Shown: positions 36,799-46,084 of the stretch, piece after piece | How the letters are laid out: every line of letters starts with the position of its first letter | Numbering within the stretch: the first letter of the stretch is position 1 | Source of the DNA: Candidatus Helarchaeota archaeon | Lineage (GTDB): Archaea > Asgardarchaeota > Lokiarchaeia > Helarchaeales > RDOG01 | DNA: 64,000 bases | Assembly (NCBI GenBank): GCA_019058315.1 | Contig: JAHPZH010000007.1 | Span: 186,001-250,000 of the forward strand | Reading direction: 5' to 3' | Translations under genes and position numbers: made by a program | The notes under the pieces: generated by a model | What the model saw: the letters and a program-made list of their open reading frames with translations, nothing else | What the model was told of the DNA's origin: nothing | Databases searched by the model: none

Positions 36799-38505
36799 AT
36801 GGAAGTCTCTGACTCCCTAAAAGATGTAAAAATTAGAAAAACCAAGCTTATTAAAAAATTAACAAGGGAAGAACGTCGAAAAATTCGGGAAAAAAAAAGA
36901 GCTGAAGAAGGATTTTCCATAAAAATGAATAGATATCTTTGGTTTGTTCTTTTTTTCTCTAGTATTGTGTCTTTTTTCGATGGTTGGGGTACAGTAGCAA
37001 TCATGTTAGCGATATCAGGAGGGGGTCAAGCCGATATTTTGCGTTTTATTCAACAAGTCGGAAATCCAGATTTATTCACATATTTTGGTATCTCAAACAA
37101 CCCAATTCTTTTAGGGATAATATTAAGTATTGCAGGAACTGGAGTTGTTGCAGCAGTTTCTTTCAAGTATTTAGTTGATAAATTTGGTCGTCGCCCTCTA
37201 ACTCTTGTTACTTCTATGGGATTTATAATGTTCGCAATTTTAACTGCTTTTTCTCCTCCTGGTCCTGAAGGATTGATTATTTTTCTAATTTTCCGAATTT
37301 TTGCAAATTATTTTCTCTCAGCAGACATAGTTGTAATAATAATGGCGGAGGAAGCTCCAGATCATTTAAGAGGAAATCTAATTGGCATCATATTAGCATT
37401 TAGTGCATTTGGAGGAGTAGCCTGTGGAGTTATTCAAATGTTGAGTATTCGAGTTCCAATCGCTGGTCCTTGGGGATCGTTTATGACAGTTTGGCAGAGT
37501 TTATACTTCTTAAACATTTTAGGATTAATATTTATTATTCCTTTATTTTTCTTCCTTAAGGAAACAAAGCGATTTAAAGCAATGAAAAAGTATGAACAAT
37601 GGCGAAAGAAAAAAGGTTTAAAATCAAAAACTGGATGGGCAGTTCCTTTGCAAAAACAATATGCTCGTCCAATGGTATTAGGTTGTGTTGCTGGATTTTT
37701 AATGAATTTAATTTATTTTGGTCAAGTAACATTTTTTGGATTATATTTCGCTAAGGAATTGAAAATGTCTCCACAAACAATTGGTTTAGCAACGCTTCCA
37801 ATTATGGGGGCAGCAACTATTGCAGCGCTTATTACCGGTCCCATATTAGACCGATGGGGCAGAATACGCTCAATAGAAGCCGGATGCTATATTTTAATAG
37901 TCGGGATTGCCTTATATTCATTTCCCACTATATTTGTCTCTGGTGACATGCCGAATCCCCTTCTACAACTTATTGTTGTTATTGGCGGCGTGCTAGGTGC
38001 GATTTCTGTTGTCGTAGCAATGGGTGGAGTAGTCTTAATGCCTTTAGAAATGCTTCCGACTCACATTAGAAGCACTGCCATGGGCTGGATTTCTGCCATG
38101 AATAGGGCCTCAGTAATAATTGCTCCATTTTTAATAATGTATGGAGCTGAAGAATTAGGTGGTCTAGGCCTTTCTTATCAGTATATATTTATTTTAATGT
38201 TAATAGCTGCTTTAACAGCAATGTATACAATTTACATGTTGGCACCAGAGGGTAAAGGTAGAACTTTAGAAGAAATAGTTGCAACTGAAGTTTACACTAA
38301 ATTAGAAAGAGAAAGAGACGAGAAATATAAACAAAAATATTATATATTTCTAATTGGTTTATTATCATTTATAGGAATGGGATTTATATACGGACAGACG
38401 ACCGATGCACCTTCCATAAATGTAATAATAATGCTGGGATTTTATAGTTTAATGTCGCTCATTTGTTTTGCATTAATATACTATGTACGAGAAAAAATCA
38501 TGTAA
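36799..38505 (+). CDS. MFS transporter, sugar-porter-like
   Basis: 568 aa with about 12 core helices plus two extra near the C-terminus. Loop 2-3 signature is DKFGRRPLTLV and the matching loop 8-9 is LDRWGRIRSIE; EEAPDHLRGN and EMLPTHIRSTAMG are typical of sugar/phosphate porters. A 45-residue basic N-terminal tail precedes helix 1. Substrate unknown. The ATG is at 36799; an intergenic gap of 153 nt separates it from the PanK gene. Confidence 0.85.
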   Translation: MEVSDSLKDVKIRKTKLIKKLTREERRKIREKKRAEEGFSIKMNRYLWFVLFFSSIVSFFDGWGTVAIMLAISGGGQADILRFIQQVGNPDLFTYFGISNNPILLGIILSIAGTGVVAAVSFKYLVDKFGRRPLTLVTSMGFIMFAILTAFSPPGPEGLIIFLIFRIFANYFLSADIVVIIMAEEAPDHLRGNLIGIILAFSAFGGVACGVIQMLSIRVPIAGPWGSFMTVWQSLYFLNILGLIFIIPLFFFLKETKRFKAMKKYEQWRKKKGLKSKTGWAVPLQKQYARPMVLGCVAGFLMNLIYFGQVTFFGLYFAKELKMSPQTIGLATLPIMGAATIAALITGPILDRWGRIRSIEAGCYILIVGIALYSFPTIFVSGDMPNPLLQLIVVIGGVLGAISVVVAMGGVVLMPLEMLPTHIRSTAMGWISAMNRASVIIAPFLIMYGAEELGGLGLSYQYIFILMLIAALTAMYTIYMLAPEGKGRTLEEIVATEVYTKLERERDEKYKQKYYIFLIGLLSFIGMGFIYGQTTDAPSINVIIMLGFYSLMSLICFALIYYVREKIM

Positions 38506-38555
38506 GCGATAGAAAAGACCATCCATACTTTTTTAAGTAAACCATTTTACCTAAA

Positions 38556-39662
38556 TCATAAATCGGTTGAAGGATAATATATTATTTCTTTCCCAGAGTC
38601 ATCAATTTTTTTAATATATTCTTTACCATCCTCATCTAAAAATAACTTGCCGGATTTTATCAGTAATTTGTACAGCTCTGCTCTCTTCTTTGGCTCTGCT
38701 ATACAAATCGCATTACAAAAGCCACATCTTGGATTTGTATCTTCTAATGGTCGTAATCCTACATTTTCCTTTACTCCAACTTTAGCAAAGGAATTTAATA
38801 TTTTTCTATTAAATTTCTTTATTAATTTTGGAGTTTCTTTAGAAGTAAAAAGTTTAGCCATAAATTTTTTTATATAATCTGCATCACTTATTGTTTCTTC
38901 AGGAATTTTCCTCAATGTTATATGTCCAGGAGTCCATGTAGACCAAGATTCATCTTCTGATAATCCCGTCCATCCGGCACAACCAATTGCACACCTTATA
39001 AAATTATTTTTTTTCGCAATGATTTCTTCAGAACCACCAATAATTACTGGTTCTTGTGATTCATCCAAAGAAAAAAGTCCAGTTGTACAAGCTCTTACAC
39101 ATATTTTACATTTATTACAATTATTCTCACCAGCCATCGGGTCTGGTTCAAAGGGTGCTGTAGTTAAAGCTCCAGCTAAATATAAGGAACCACCATATTC
39201 TTTTGTAACTAAATTTCCAGACCAACCAAGATGTCCTAAACCTGCAGCAACTGCCCCATATCGTAATGAAAAATCGGGATATGTTTGGCTACCCATAAAA
39301 AGGTTCGAAAAGCTCCCAACTCTCCTGTATTTACCATTAGGAATGACCGGATGAGCTTTGAATTTTGAATTTTCTTCTATAAAATCTGCAATCTTTTGTG
39401 CTGTTTTCCAACCCGTTGAATAAGCAAAAAATTGGTGTTTCTTAAAACTCATTCTCTCTTTTTTAGAAAAGTAATTTACCAAAGTTTCATATTCATTGGG
39501 ATATGCCCAAATGATACAACTTTGTGCTCCTTCCAAACAATAATCCATATTAGCAGATGGAGGACCCGTTGATAACCTTTCACGACTCCCAATTCCTACT
39601 AATTTGGCACCAGAATCTAACGCGATTTTTTTAATTTCTTGTTTTAATTCTTTTAAATCCAA
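38556..39662 (-). CDS. QueG/reductive-dehalogenase-like double [4Fe-4S] protein, copy 1
   Basis: About 368 aa. The C-terminal half carries the epoxyqueuosine-reductase/reductive-dehalogenase type ferredoxin: RYGAVAAGLGHLGWSGNLVT, CNKCKICVRACTTGLF and later cysteines in RCAIGC and CGFCNAIC. The first third resembles the B12-binding region of QueG but has no clear cobalamin motif, so true QueG function is doubtful. TTG 39662 has GGAG ten bases upstream; TTG 39671 is too close to that site. Divergent from a related gene. Confidence 0.75.
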   Translation of the reverse strand: MDLKELKQEIKKIALDSGAKLVGIGSRERLSTGPPSANMDYCLEGAQSCIIWAYPNEYETLVNYFSKKERMSFKKHQFFAYSTGWKTAQKIADFIEENSKFKAHPVIPNGKYRRVGSFSNLFMGSQTYPDFSLRYGAVAAGLGHLGWSGNLVTKEYGGSLYLAGALTTAPFEPDPMAGENNCNKCKICVRACTTGLFSLDESQEPVIIGGSEEIIAKKNNFIRCAIGCAGWTGLSEDESWSTWTPGHITLRKIPEETISDADYIKKFMAKLFTSKETPKLIKKFNRKILNSFAKVGVKENVGLRPLEDTNPRCGFCNAICIAEPKKRAELYKLLIKSGKLFLDEDGKEYIKKIDDSGKEIIYYPSTDL

Positions 39663-39768
39663 ACAAATCAAACTCCAGTTTGATGGATATATTTTTCACC
39701 AAAAGTTCAATAAAATAATTGATAAAAAAATTAACCATTATCTCTTTATAAAATATCATTTGATTAAA

Positions 39769-40842
39769 ATGACTAAACAAAAATTATCAACACTTAATGG
39801 TGAAATTGAAGAGTTCTTACGTAAAAAAGGTGCGATAAGAGTAGGCTTCGCTACACTTGAAACTTTAGCTGGTGGTCCACCAAGTACTGATCTTAAATAC
39901 GTACTTCCCAAAGCAAAATCAGCAATAAGTTATGCACTACTATTCGATCGTAAAAAAATACGTGATTATCTAAGTAAAAAAAGTTTTATTGACCATGAGA
40001 GAGATAGATTGGCTCTTAATATTAAATCTGTTGAAATTTCGAGAGCACTCGCAAAAATGCTTAGGAAAAAAGGTTTTAAATCAACTGCTGTTCTATCAAA
40101 CAATGAATATAGGAAGGAAATACCAGGTTGGCAATTAAAAATGCCTCCAGATCTCTCACATCGTTATATTGCGGTGCGCTCTGGAGTTGGATCATTCGGC
40201 TGGTCTGGTAATGTAGGTATAAAAGGTATTGGTACTACGATCCTTCTTGGAACAGTAGTTACTGAAGCAGAGCTTGAACCCACTGATCCCCTTCCACCTG
40301 AAGAGTCTTTCTGCACTAAGTGTAAGTTGTGTATTAAAGCTTGTACTGCAAGTTTATTTGACAAGGAGAAAGAAACTACTGTTACTATGGGCGGTGAAAA
40401 ATTTTCTTATAGCGAGCGTAAGAATTACGTGCGCTGTCAATATGTGTGTGGAGGATTTACTGGACTGAATAAAAAAGGAGATAAACAATGGTCAACTTGG
40501 TCTCCTGGTCGTTTTGATGTGCCAGAAGAAGATAGAAAAATTATGAACATAATGTTTCATGCGATGAATAAATATAAAAAATGGCCAGAGAGGACTGATG
40601 GAACTGGTGGTTATGTAAGTGAAGCTGCGCCAGGATTGAGTATTAGACTTACTTGTGGTATTTGCCAGAATATTTGCTGGGGTAACCCAGAAGATACACG
40701 TAAAAATTATCAATTGTTAATAAATTCTGGATGCGTTCTTCAAAAACCAAACGGAGATATTATAGTACTTCCACCAGATGAGGCACAAAAGGTATTTGAT
40801 AGTTTTCCTCCAGAACATCGAAAATTATATTGTAAAAAATAA
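39769..40842 (+). CDS. QueG/reductive-dehalogenase-like double [4Fe-4S] protein, copy 2
   Basis: 357 aa and colinear with the divergent neighbour: GGPPSTDLKYVLPKAKSAIS, RYIAVRSGVGSFGWSGNVGI, CTKCKLCIKACTASLF, RCQYVCGGFTGL, STWSPGRF and CGICQNICWG. The open frame extends upstream to 39604, but ATG 39769 is the first in good context and matches the start of the homologue. It leads a same-strand run with the DUF169 gene (46-nt gap) and a winged-helix ferredoxin gene. Confidence 0.77.
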   Translation: MTKQKLSTLNGEIEEFLRKKGAIRVGFATLETLAGGPPSTDLKYVLPKAKSAISYALLFDRKKIRDYLSKKSFIDHERDRLALNIKSVEISRALAKMLRKKGFKSTAVLSNNEYRKEIPGWQLKMPPDLSHRYIAVRSGVGSFGWSGNVGIKGIGTTILLGTVVTEAELEPTDPLPPEESFCTKCKLCIKACTASLFDKEKETTVTMGGEKFSYSERKNYVRCQYVCGGFTGLNKKGDKQWSTWSPGRFDVPEEDRKIMNIMFHAMNKYKKWPERTDGTGGYVSEAAPGLSIRLTCGICQNICWGNPEDTRKNYQLLINSGCVLQKPNGDIIVLPPDEAQKVFDSFPPEHRKLYCKK

Positions 40843-40888
40843 TTTTTTAATTAATATAAAAAAAAATTCTGATAATCAAGATGATAAG

Positions 40889-41743
40889 ATGTCTGAATTA
40901 GAAAAATATCAACAAGAAGGTAAGGATTTATACAACAAATTACGTCTTTTAACTTCCCCAGTAGCAATTAAATTCATAAGAGATTTCTCTGAAATTCCAG
41001 ATAATGCCCATCGTCCCTCTAAAATGGGAGAAAAGATTAGTTTATGCCAATCTTTTACACTCGCAAGACGGTGGGGGCTTAATGTTGCAATGACTTTTGA
41101 AGATAATATCTGCATTACTTCTAGCTTGGTCCATCAATGGGAGAAAGTCCCTGTTGAAGATATTTTCATTTCACAAGTTAAATCAGGATATCATAAGGAT
41201 TCAGATGCTGAATTAAAAATTCAAATGGGATATCGAGATTTTCTTAATGAAGAATCGTTTAATATGATAAAAGATCACAAAGGTTTTATTGCGTCACCAC
41301 TTATAAAAACAGTTGTGATTCCAGATGTTATTCTGCTGTATGGTGACCCTGCACAAATGCTCCATATTATTCATTCATTGAGTTATGAAGGAAAATATAT
41401 TGTAGAATCAAAATTCATTGGTTATGGAGAATCCTGTATTAAAGGTGTTTTACTCCCTTATGTATCCAAAAAACCTCAATTAGTGCTTCCAGGGACGGGA
41501 GACAGATTATTATCAGTAACAAAAGAGGAAGAGATGGCTATTGGATTTCCTGCATCATTATTATTTTACATATCTGAAAATTTATTTAAATCAGCAGGAG
41601 CTTTAAACCCAGGTCATCCATCTAGATTTATTCTAGGAACACCACCAGTTGGTCCTGCAGCTTGGAGTTATCTTAGAAGAAAATTAAAGAAATATAAAAG
41701 AAAAAAAGAAAAGAAGATAAAAATGGTTAGTAAAAGTGAGTAA
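40889..41743 (+). CDS. DUF169-family protein
   Basis: 284 aa. It shows the pattern of DUF169: an N-terminal SPVAIKFI strand, a CQSFTLARRWG motif (about residue 55), internal SPLIKTVVIPDVILLYGDPAQ, GYGESCIKGVLLPY and an AIGFPASLLFYI helix. Function is unknown in the family, which occurs in anaerobes often near redox genes. The ATG at 40889 is used; the longer frame runs into the preceding gene. It ends 1 nt before the ATG of the next gene. Confidence 0.8.
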   Translation: MSELEKYQQEGKDLYNKLRLLTSPVAIKFIRDFSEIPDNAHRPSKMGEKISLCQSFTLARRWGLNVAMTFEDNICITSSLVHQWEKVPVEDIFISQVKSGYHKDSDAELKIQMGYRDFLNEESFNMIKDHKGFIASPLIKTVVIPDVILLYGDPAQMLHIIHSLSYEGKYIVESKFIGYGESCIKGVLLPYVSKKPQLVLPGTGDRLLSVTKEEEMAIGFPASLLFYISENLFKSAGALNPGHPSRFILGTPPVGPAAWSYLRRKLKKYKRKKEKKIKMVSKSE

Positions 41744-41744
41744 T

Positions 41745-42836
41745 ATGATTAAAAATAGAGAAGCATTAGAGAGAATTGCTAAAAAGCTAAGTAAAGTTCA
41801 ACAAGGTGTTGCAAAAGATGGAAAAGGAAATATAACTGATACCTATCTCAAATATTTAAGCTTGTTATATGGTCCAGAAGAGGCAGAAATTGTTCAACAT
41901 CTCGAAATAATGCCTAATGCAATCCGAATTTCAAAGTTAGCTAAACAACTAGGAAAAGAAAAAAAAGAGCTAAAAGAAATTTTAGATAAGCTGGCAAATA
42001 AAGGATTTATTATGAAGATGGGAACCAGCTATGCTCTACCAAACCCATTAATGATTTATGATGCACCCTTTATATTAAAAACTAATTATGAAGATGATAA
42101 AGAAAAAACAGCAGAACTAGCTAGACTGAGCAGAAAATTTTTTGAGAAGGAGCAATATTATAGGAGCTGGGAAACAAGTATACATGGTACCCCAAGGTCG
42201 AGAATTTTAACGGTTAGCGAAAAGATTGAATCAGAAAAAGATATTGTTCCTATTGAAGAAGTATATAATATAATAGATCAAAACAGCTCATTTGCCTTAA
42301 TTCCTTGTCCATGTCGTATAAGATCAGAAGCTGAAGGTATTAGAAAATGCAAGGATAAATATCCCATACATAATTGTCTATTATTAGGCGCAATGGCAGA
42401 AGGCGTTCTTCAAATGGGTGATCCTGTAGTTAGAAGAATTGATAAAGAAGAAGCTAAAAAAATCACAGCGGAAGCTGCTAAGCTTGGTTTAGTTCATACT
42501 ACTGATAATTATGCTAAAAATAGCAATATATTATGTGCTTGTTGTGAATGTTGCTGCGGTTTATTAGCAGGTTTGACTAGAACGGGACTTGAAAATCCTA
42601 GAGCAATCGCAAAAGCTAATTATATTGCTAATGTCGATTCTGAGATATGTACCGCTTGCCAAACATGCTTGGACCGTTGTAAATTTGGCGCAATTGAAGT
42701 AAATGAATATGCAATTATCAACGAAAATAAATGTATGGGTTGCGGTCTATGCGCTGTGACTTGTCCTAACGATGCAATATCACTGAAAAGAGTAGAAAGA
42801 GAAGAAATTCCGGGTGTTCAAGCTTCACTTATTTAA
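41745..42836 (+). CDS. Winged-helix / double [4Fe-4S] ferredoxin-domain protein (paralogue)
   Basis: About 363 aa. It has the same plan as the gene at 17806-18921: a winged-helix-like N-terminus (AIRISKLAKQLGKEKKELKE, LANKGFIMKMGTSYAL), a cysteine-rich centre (IPCPCRIRS, CLLLG, LCACCECCCGLLAG) and a C-terminal ferredoxin (CTACQTCLDRCKFG, CMGCGLCAVTCPNDA). It is close behind the DUF169 gene, so likely in one transcript with two Fe-S proteins. ATG 41745 is used; GTG 41736 is the alternative. Confidence 0.82.
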   Translation: MIKNREALERIAKKLSKVQQGVAKDGKGNITDTYLKYLSLLYGPEEAEIVQHLEIMPNAIRISKLAKQLGKEKKELKEILDKLANKGFIMKMGTSYALPNPLMIYDAPFILKTNYEDDKEKTAELARLSRKFFEKEQYYRSWETSIHGTPRSRILTVSEKIESEKDIVPIEEVYNIIDQNSSFALIPCPCRIRSEAEGIRKCKDKYPIHNCLLLGAMAEGVLQMGDPVVRRIDKEEAKKITAEAAKLGLVHTTDNYAKNSNILCACCECCCGLLAGLTRTGLENPRAIAKANYIANVDSEICTACQTCLDRCKFGAIEVNEYAIINENKCMGCGLCAVTCPNDAISLKRVEREEIPGVQASLI

Positions 42837-43040
42837 TTTATAATTATATATTAAAATTAAAATAGTGGCTCCTAAACATCGTAAATTGTATTTCCAAAAA
42901 TCAAGGAAATTACGCATGAAATCCATAGCTTAATTTTTTCTTAATTTCACATTAATTTAGATAATACTTTTTTATACGAATTTTTTACATATATTTTTGT
43001 ATTAAGATCAAAGTATTAAATCAATTTGTGGAATTTTATA

Positions 43041-43472
43041 ATGATTCTTTGTCAATTTAATGGCGGTTGTATGGGCTGCTGTGGATATCGTATTAAAAAT
43101 GTTGAATTAGCTGAAAAGGCAATTTATGAGAATACTTTAGAATTCAAAAAATATAAAAATTTGGAAGTATTTAGGGATAGAAATTTTAAAAGCGCTTTAC
43201 GTTATGGCGTTTGTCTAAATGTGGTAAGGATTAATGGCAATATTTTTTGCCCCTTGCATCCTAAACGAAATAATGGTATAGATTTTCGTAAGGGATATTG
43301 TCTTGTTAACCATTTCTGTAAAACTGCTAAAAAGTTTAGTAAATGGAATGAAAAAAAGCAGAATAAATTTCTGAATTTTATTAAGAGTAAAAATTTAGAT
43401 GCAATTGAATATAGCCTTATGATTGATAGGGGGATTTTACTGAAAGAATTCCAAAAAACTATTAATGGCTAA
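43041..43472 (+). CDS. Small cysteine-rich protein, unknown function
   Basis: 143 aa with eight cysteines, most in two clusters: MILCQFNGGCMGCCGYRI at the N-terminus and CLNVV/IFCPLHPKRNN, CLVNHFC in the middle. The pattern suggests zinc or [Fe-S] binding. No family is claimed. ATG 43041 has GTGGA upstream and is preferred to TTG 43026. It converges with the ECF ATPase gene (11-nt overlap). The 200 nt before it hold no convincing gene. Confidence 0.68.
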   Translation: MILCQFNGGCMGCCGYRIKNVELAEKAIYENTLEFKKYKNLEVFRDRNFKSALRYGVCLNVVRINGNIFCPLHPKRNNGIDFRKGYCLVNHFCKTAKKFSKWNEKKQNKFLNFIKSKNLDAIEYSLMIDRGILLKEFQKTING

Positions 43473-44223
43473 TTAATTTCATAATTTCGTCCCAAGTACC
43501 AATAATCTGCTGAACTTGTGGATCGTTTAATGCATCTATAGGATCGCCTTTGAAAGATACTTTTCCATTATCTAAAATTAATACATAATCTGCCCAATTT
43601 TCGATGAAAAAGTGATTATGTGTTGTAAAAAGAATAGTTATTTCATTTTCAGAAATTAATCTATTTAAAATCAAAATCAATTCTTTTATTGTAGGAATGT
43701 CTAAATTAGCAAATGGTTCATCTAAAAATAATATCTCAGGCTTCATAGCTAAGACTCCCGCTAAAGCTGCTCTTTTCATTTGTCCCCAACTCAAATTATT
43801 AGGTGAGGCATCTCGAAACTCTAACATATTAACCGAATTTAATGCCCATTCTACCCTTTCTTCTACTTCCTCTTTGGATAATTTTATATTTCTTGGACCA
43901 AATGCTACATCTTCCCACAGTGTAGGAGCAAATAATTGATCATCAGGATTTTGAAATAAAAAACCTATTTTTTTTCTAACTTGCCAAGCAGTCTTTCTAT
44001 TTACTTCAATATTACTGATTTTTATAGATCCTGATTTTGGTTTGATTAAATTAACCATTAACCTGAAAATAGTAGTCTTACCTGAGCCATTCGGTCCTGA
44101 AATAGCAAATTTTTGGCCCTTCTTAACATTAAATGAAATATCTTGTATTTCAAAAGCTCTCGATTTATTTTTTATCTTGTAATTCAAATCTTTAACTTCA
44201 ATTATAATATCTGATTCACTCAT
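43462..44223 (-). CDS. cbiO: ECF transporter ATP-binding subunit (CbiO-like)
   Basis: 253 aa ABC ATPase: Walker A GPNGSGKT (43-50), Q-loop FQNPDDQLFAPTLWEDVAFG typical of CbiO/EcfA, Walker B ILFLDE (164-169) and H-loop TTHNH. The ABC signature reads LSWGQ (144-148) rather than LSGGQ. Last gene of the metal transport operon, 6 nt after the EcfT gene. It powers uptake through CbiM. Confidence 0.93.
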   Translation of the reverse strand: MSESDIIIEVKDLNYKIKNKSRAFEIQDISFNVKKGQKFAISGPNGSGKTTIFRLMVNLIKPKSGSIKISNIEVNRKTAWQVRKKIGFLFQNPDDQLFAPTLWEDVAFGPRNIKLSKEEVEERVEWALNSVNMLEFRDASPNNLSWGQMKRAALAGVLAMKPEILFLDEPFANLDIPTIKELILILNRLISENEITILFTTHNHFFIENWADYVLILDNGKVSFKGDPIDALNDPQVQQIIGTWDEIMKLISH

Positions 44224-44229
44224 TTTTAA

Positions 44230-45030
44230 TCACACATAATATTGGCTAAACTCTACATACATAAATAAATAAAGCATGAATAAAATTATCAAACCTAAAA
44301 AAATAAAATCATAAAATTTTACTGGCTTTCTAGTTATTGTAATTTTTCCTGAAAAACCTCTCAATCTCATACTCTCGTACAATTTGCCGCTCTTTTCAAA
44401 TGTTTTAACTAATCTAGATCCTATTATATATCCTGCTAACTGAATCCGACTTCGTGTTGATTTAACAATGTCCAGACCTCGTAATTTTTGTGCTTCTGCT
44501 AATTTCTTATTTCTTAATAAAAATTCAGGTATATATCGAACCATTATAACTAGTGAAGAAGCTATACTTTTCGGCAAAATTCGAAGAGTTACGAATTCAG
44601 TAAAGGATAAACTAGAAAGATAAATCATGAACACAAAAAAAATAGTAACCATCCTTAAAAAAACCAAATAAGCATATTCTAATCTGTCTGAATAAACATA
44701 AAGTGTTGTAAAACCCAAATTCCATTGATATTTAATCTTAAACCAGATAAATGGATCAAATTCATCAGTATTTCTAAAAAATGGAATGAAAATTATGAAA
44801 AATATGAAAACTGGTAATACCAATATAAGACGTTTAAAAATTCTCTTTAAATTAGACCAAGTCACTAATGCTAAAAATAAATGAAAACCTAATATTATAT
44901 AAAATACATAATGTTTAGTCATAAATGCTAAACTAACCGCTATTATTAATGAAGTTATAAATCTAACTTCGGAGTTAATTTTTGCTAAATAATTTTTTTC
45001 TCCAATAAGACGAAAGGGAATAAAACTCAT
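44230..45030 (-). CDS. cbiQ: ECF transporter transmembrane subunit (CbiQ/EcfT-like)
   Basis: 266 aa with about five or six membrane helices. The coupling helices carry the family motifs AQKLRGLD (about 183-190) and SMRLRGFSG (about 223-231), which contact the ATPase. It ends 6 nt before cbiO and starts 140 nt after the CPBP-like gene. Confidence 0.9.
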   Translation of the reverse strand: MSFIPFRLIGEKNYLAKINSEVRFITSLIIAVSLAFMTKHYVFYIILGFHLFLALVTWSNLKRIFKRLILVLPVFIFFIIFIPFFRNTDEFDPFIWFKIKYQWNLGFTTLYVYSDRLEYAYLVFLRMVTIFFVFMIYLSSLSFTEFVTLRILPKSIASSLVIMVRYIPEFLLRNKKLAEAQKLRGLDIVKSTRSRIQLAGYIIGSRLVKTFEKSGKLYESMRLRGFSGKITITRKPVKFYDFIFLGLIILFMLYLFMYVEFSQYYV

Positions 45031-45170
45031 GTATTATTGAATCCTTTTTTTTGGATAATACTATAAATCAATTGGATAATATCCTATTTGTATTTAAAAT
45101 ATTCATTGAGAAATTAAAAAAAGGCTTAAAATAGTAAAGTATGAACCCGCTAAGCGCAAATCGGGAAATT

Positions 45171-45986
45171 TTAACTTTCTAAGGGGAACGAATAATAAAG
45201 AATCGCCGACATAATTGCGGAAGCTAGAGCAGATAGACCAAAAAACAAAAATACATTAATTTTTATAATATCTATCAAATTAACAACAATAAAATTCGCA
45301 GTTCCAGTTACACTATTAGCTATACATGGCCAATAAACACTATTGGATTTTTCTCTAAACCAACTATAAAGAAATCTTGTTGGGATTAAATAGATTAAAA
45401 AAATTATGAGCAAAATAATGGTTTTTTCAAAATTTAAAGCTATATTTGAAAACCATAAGAAATATGGAATATACCAAATAAACCAAGATAGAGTTATCAT
45501 TAAATTTTTATAAATAAAATTTTCTTCAGGAATGAACTTATAATACAGACCTGACCAAGCCAATTCTTCATAAAACGCCAAAACAAGCATATAGAAAAAC
45601 ATCGGGAGTGCAAGAAATAGAATTGTACCAATATTATTGATAAATGGTAGGTTTAATATGAAAAAATCTACATAAATGTTAATTACTAACATAATTAGAA
45701 AATAAATCGTTAACATTCCCAATATAAGAGAATTTGGAGCTTTTTTTAAATCTGATAAATTTATAATCCCAATCTCCCTCCCTGATAAATTATTTATGAG
45801 CGTAAAGATTAAAGTTATTATAAAAGGTCCTAAAAATAAAATTATTGATATATCAAACAAAATAAAATTCTTCAAATAATTAACCCAAATAAAACCAAAA
45901 ATCCATGACCATGCCCAAATAAGTGCTATATAGATATATATTACTTTATTTGAGATTTGATGTTCAATAGCATGATCTGTATTCAA
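45171..45986 (-). CDS. Degenerate CPBP-family membrane protein
   Basis: 271 aa with about eight hydrophobic helices and a CPBP-like core, but the catalytic pattern is eroded. EELAWSG (140-146) keeps the two Glu but lacks the Arg, WYIP has Y172 where the family has His, and CIANSVTG has N224 where the second His is expected. It is probably not a protease. It is inside the metal-transport operon between the CbiN-like and CbiQ genes, with gaps of 98 and 140 nt. A structural role or independent transcription are both possible. Confidence 0.7.
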   Translation of the reverse strand: MNTDHAIEHQISNKVIYIYIALIWAWSWIFGFIWVNYLKNFILFDISIILFLGPFIITLIFTLINNLSGREIGIINLSDLKKAPNSLILGMLTIYFLIMLVINIYVDFFILNLPFINNIGTILFLALPMFFYMLVLAFYEELAWSGLYYKFIPEENFIYKNLMITLSWFIWYIPYFLWFSNIALNFEKTIILLIIFLIYLIPTRFLYSWFREKSNSVYWPCIANSVTGTANFIVVNLIDIIKINVFLFFGLSALASAIMSAILYYSFPLES

Positions 45987-46084
45987 TTTTTCACCTTCAG
46001 CTTAATAAAAAAAATCTAAAAAAACTATTAATGATTTTCTTAAAAAAAAAGAAATGAAGGAATTGACTCTCCTTTTTTGACTTT

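Noticed and set aside
36732..37004. Reverse frame of 90 codons at the start of the MFS gene.
   Set aside because: Shadow of the strongly supported transporter frame.
39667..39684. Inverted repeat ATCAAACT-CC-AGTTTGAT over the start of the divergent QueG-like gene.
   Set aside because: Same chance argument. It overlaps the ribosome-binding site and start region, and no second copy with the same spacing was found.
42865..42933. Short basic frame (22 codons, GTG start) before the cysteine-rich gene.
   Set aside because: Too short, no ribosome site, no homologue recognised.
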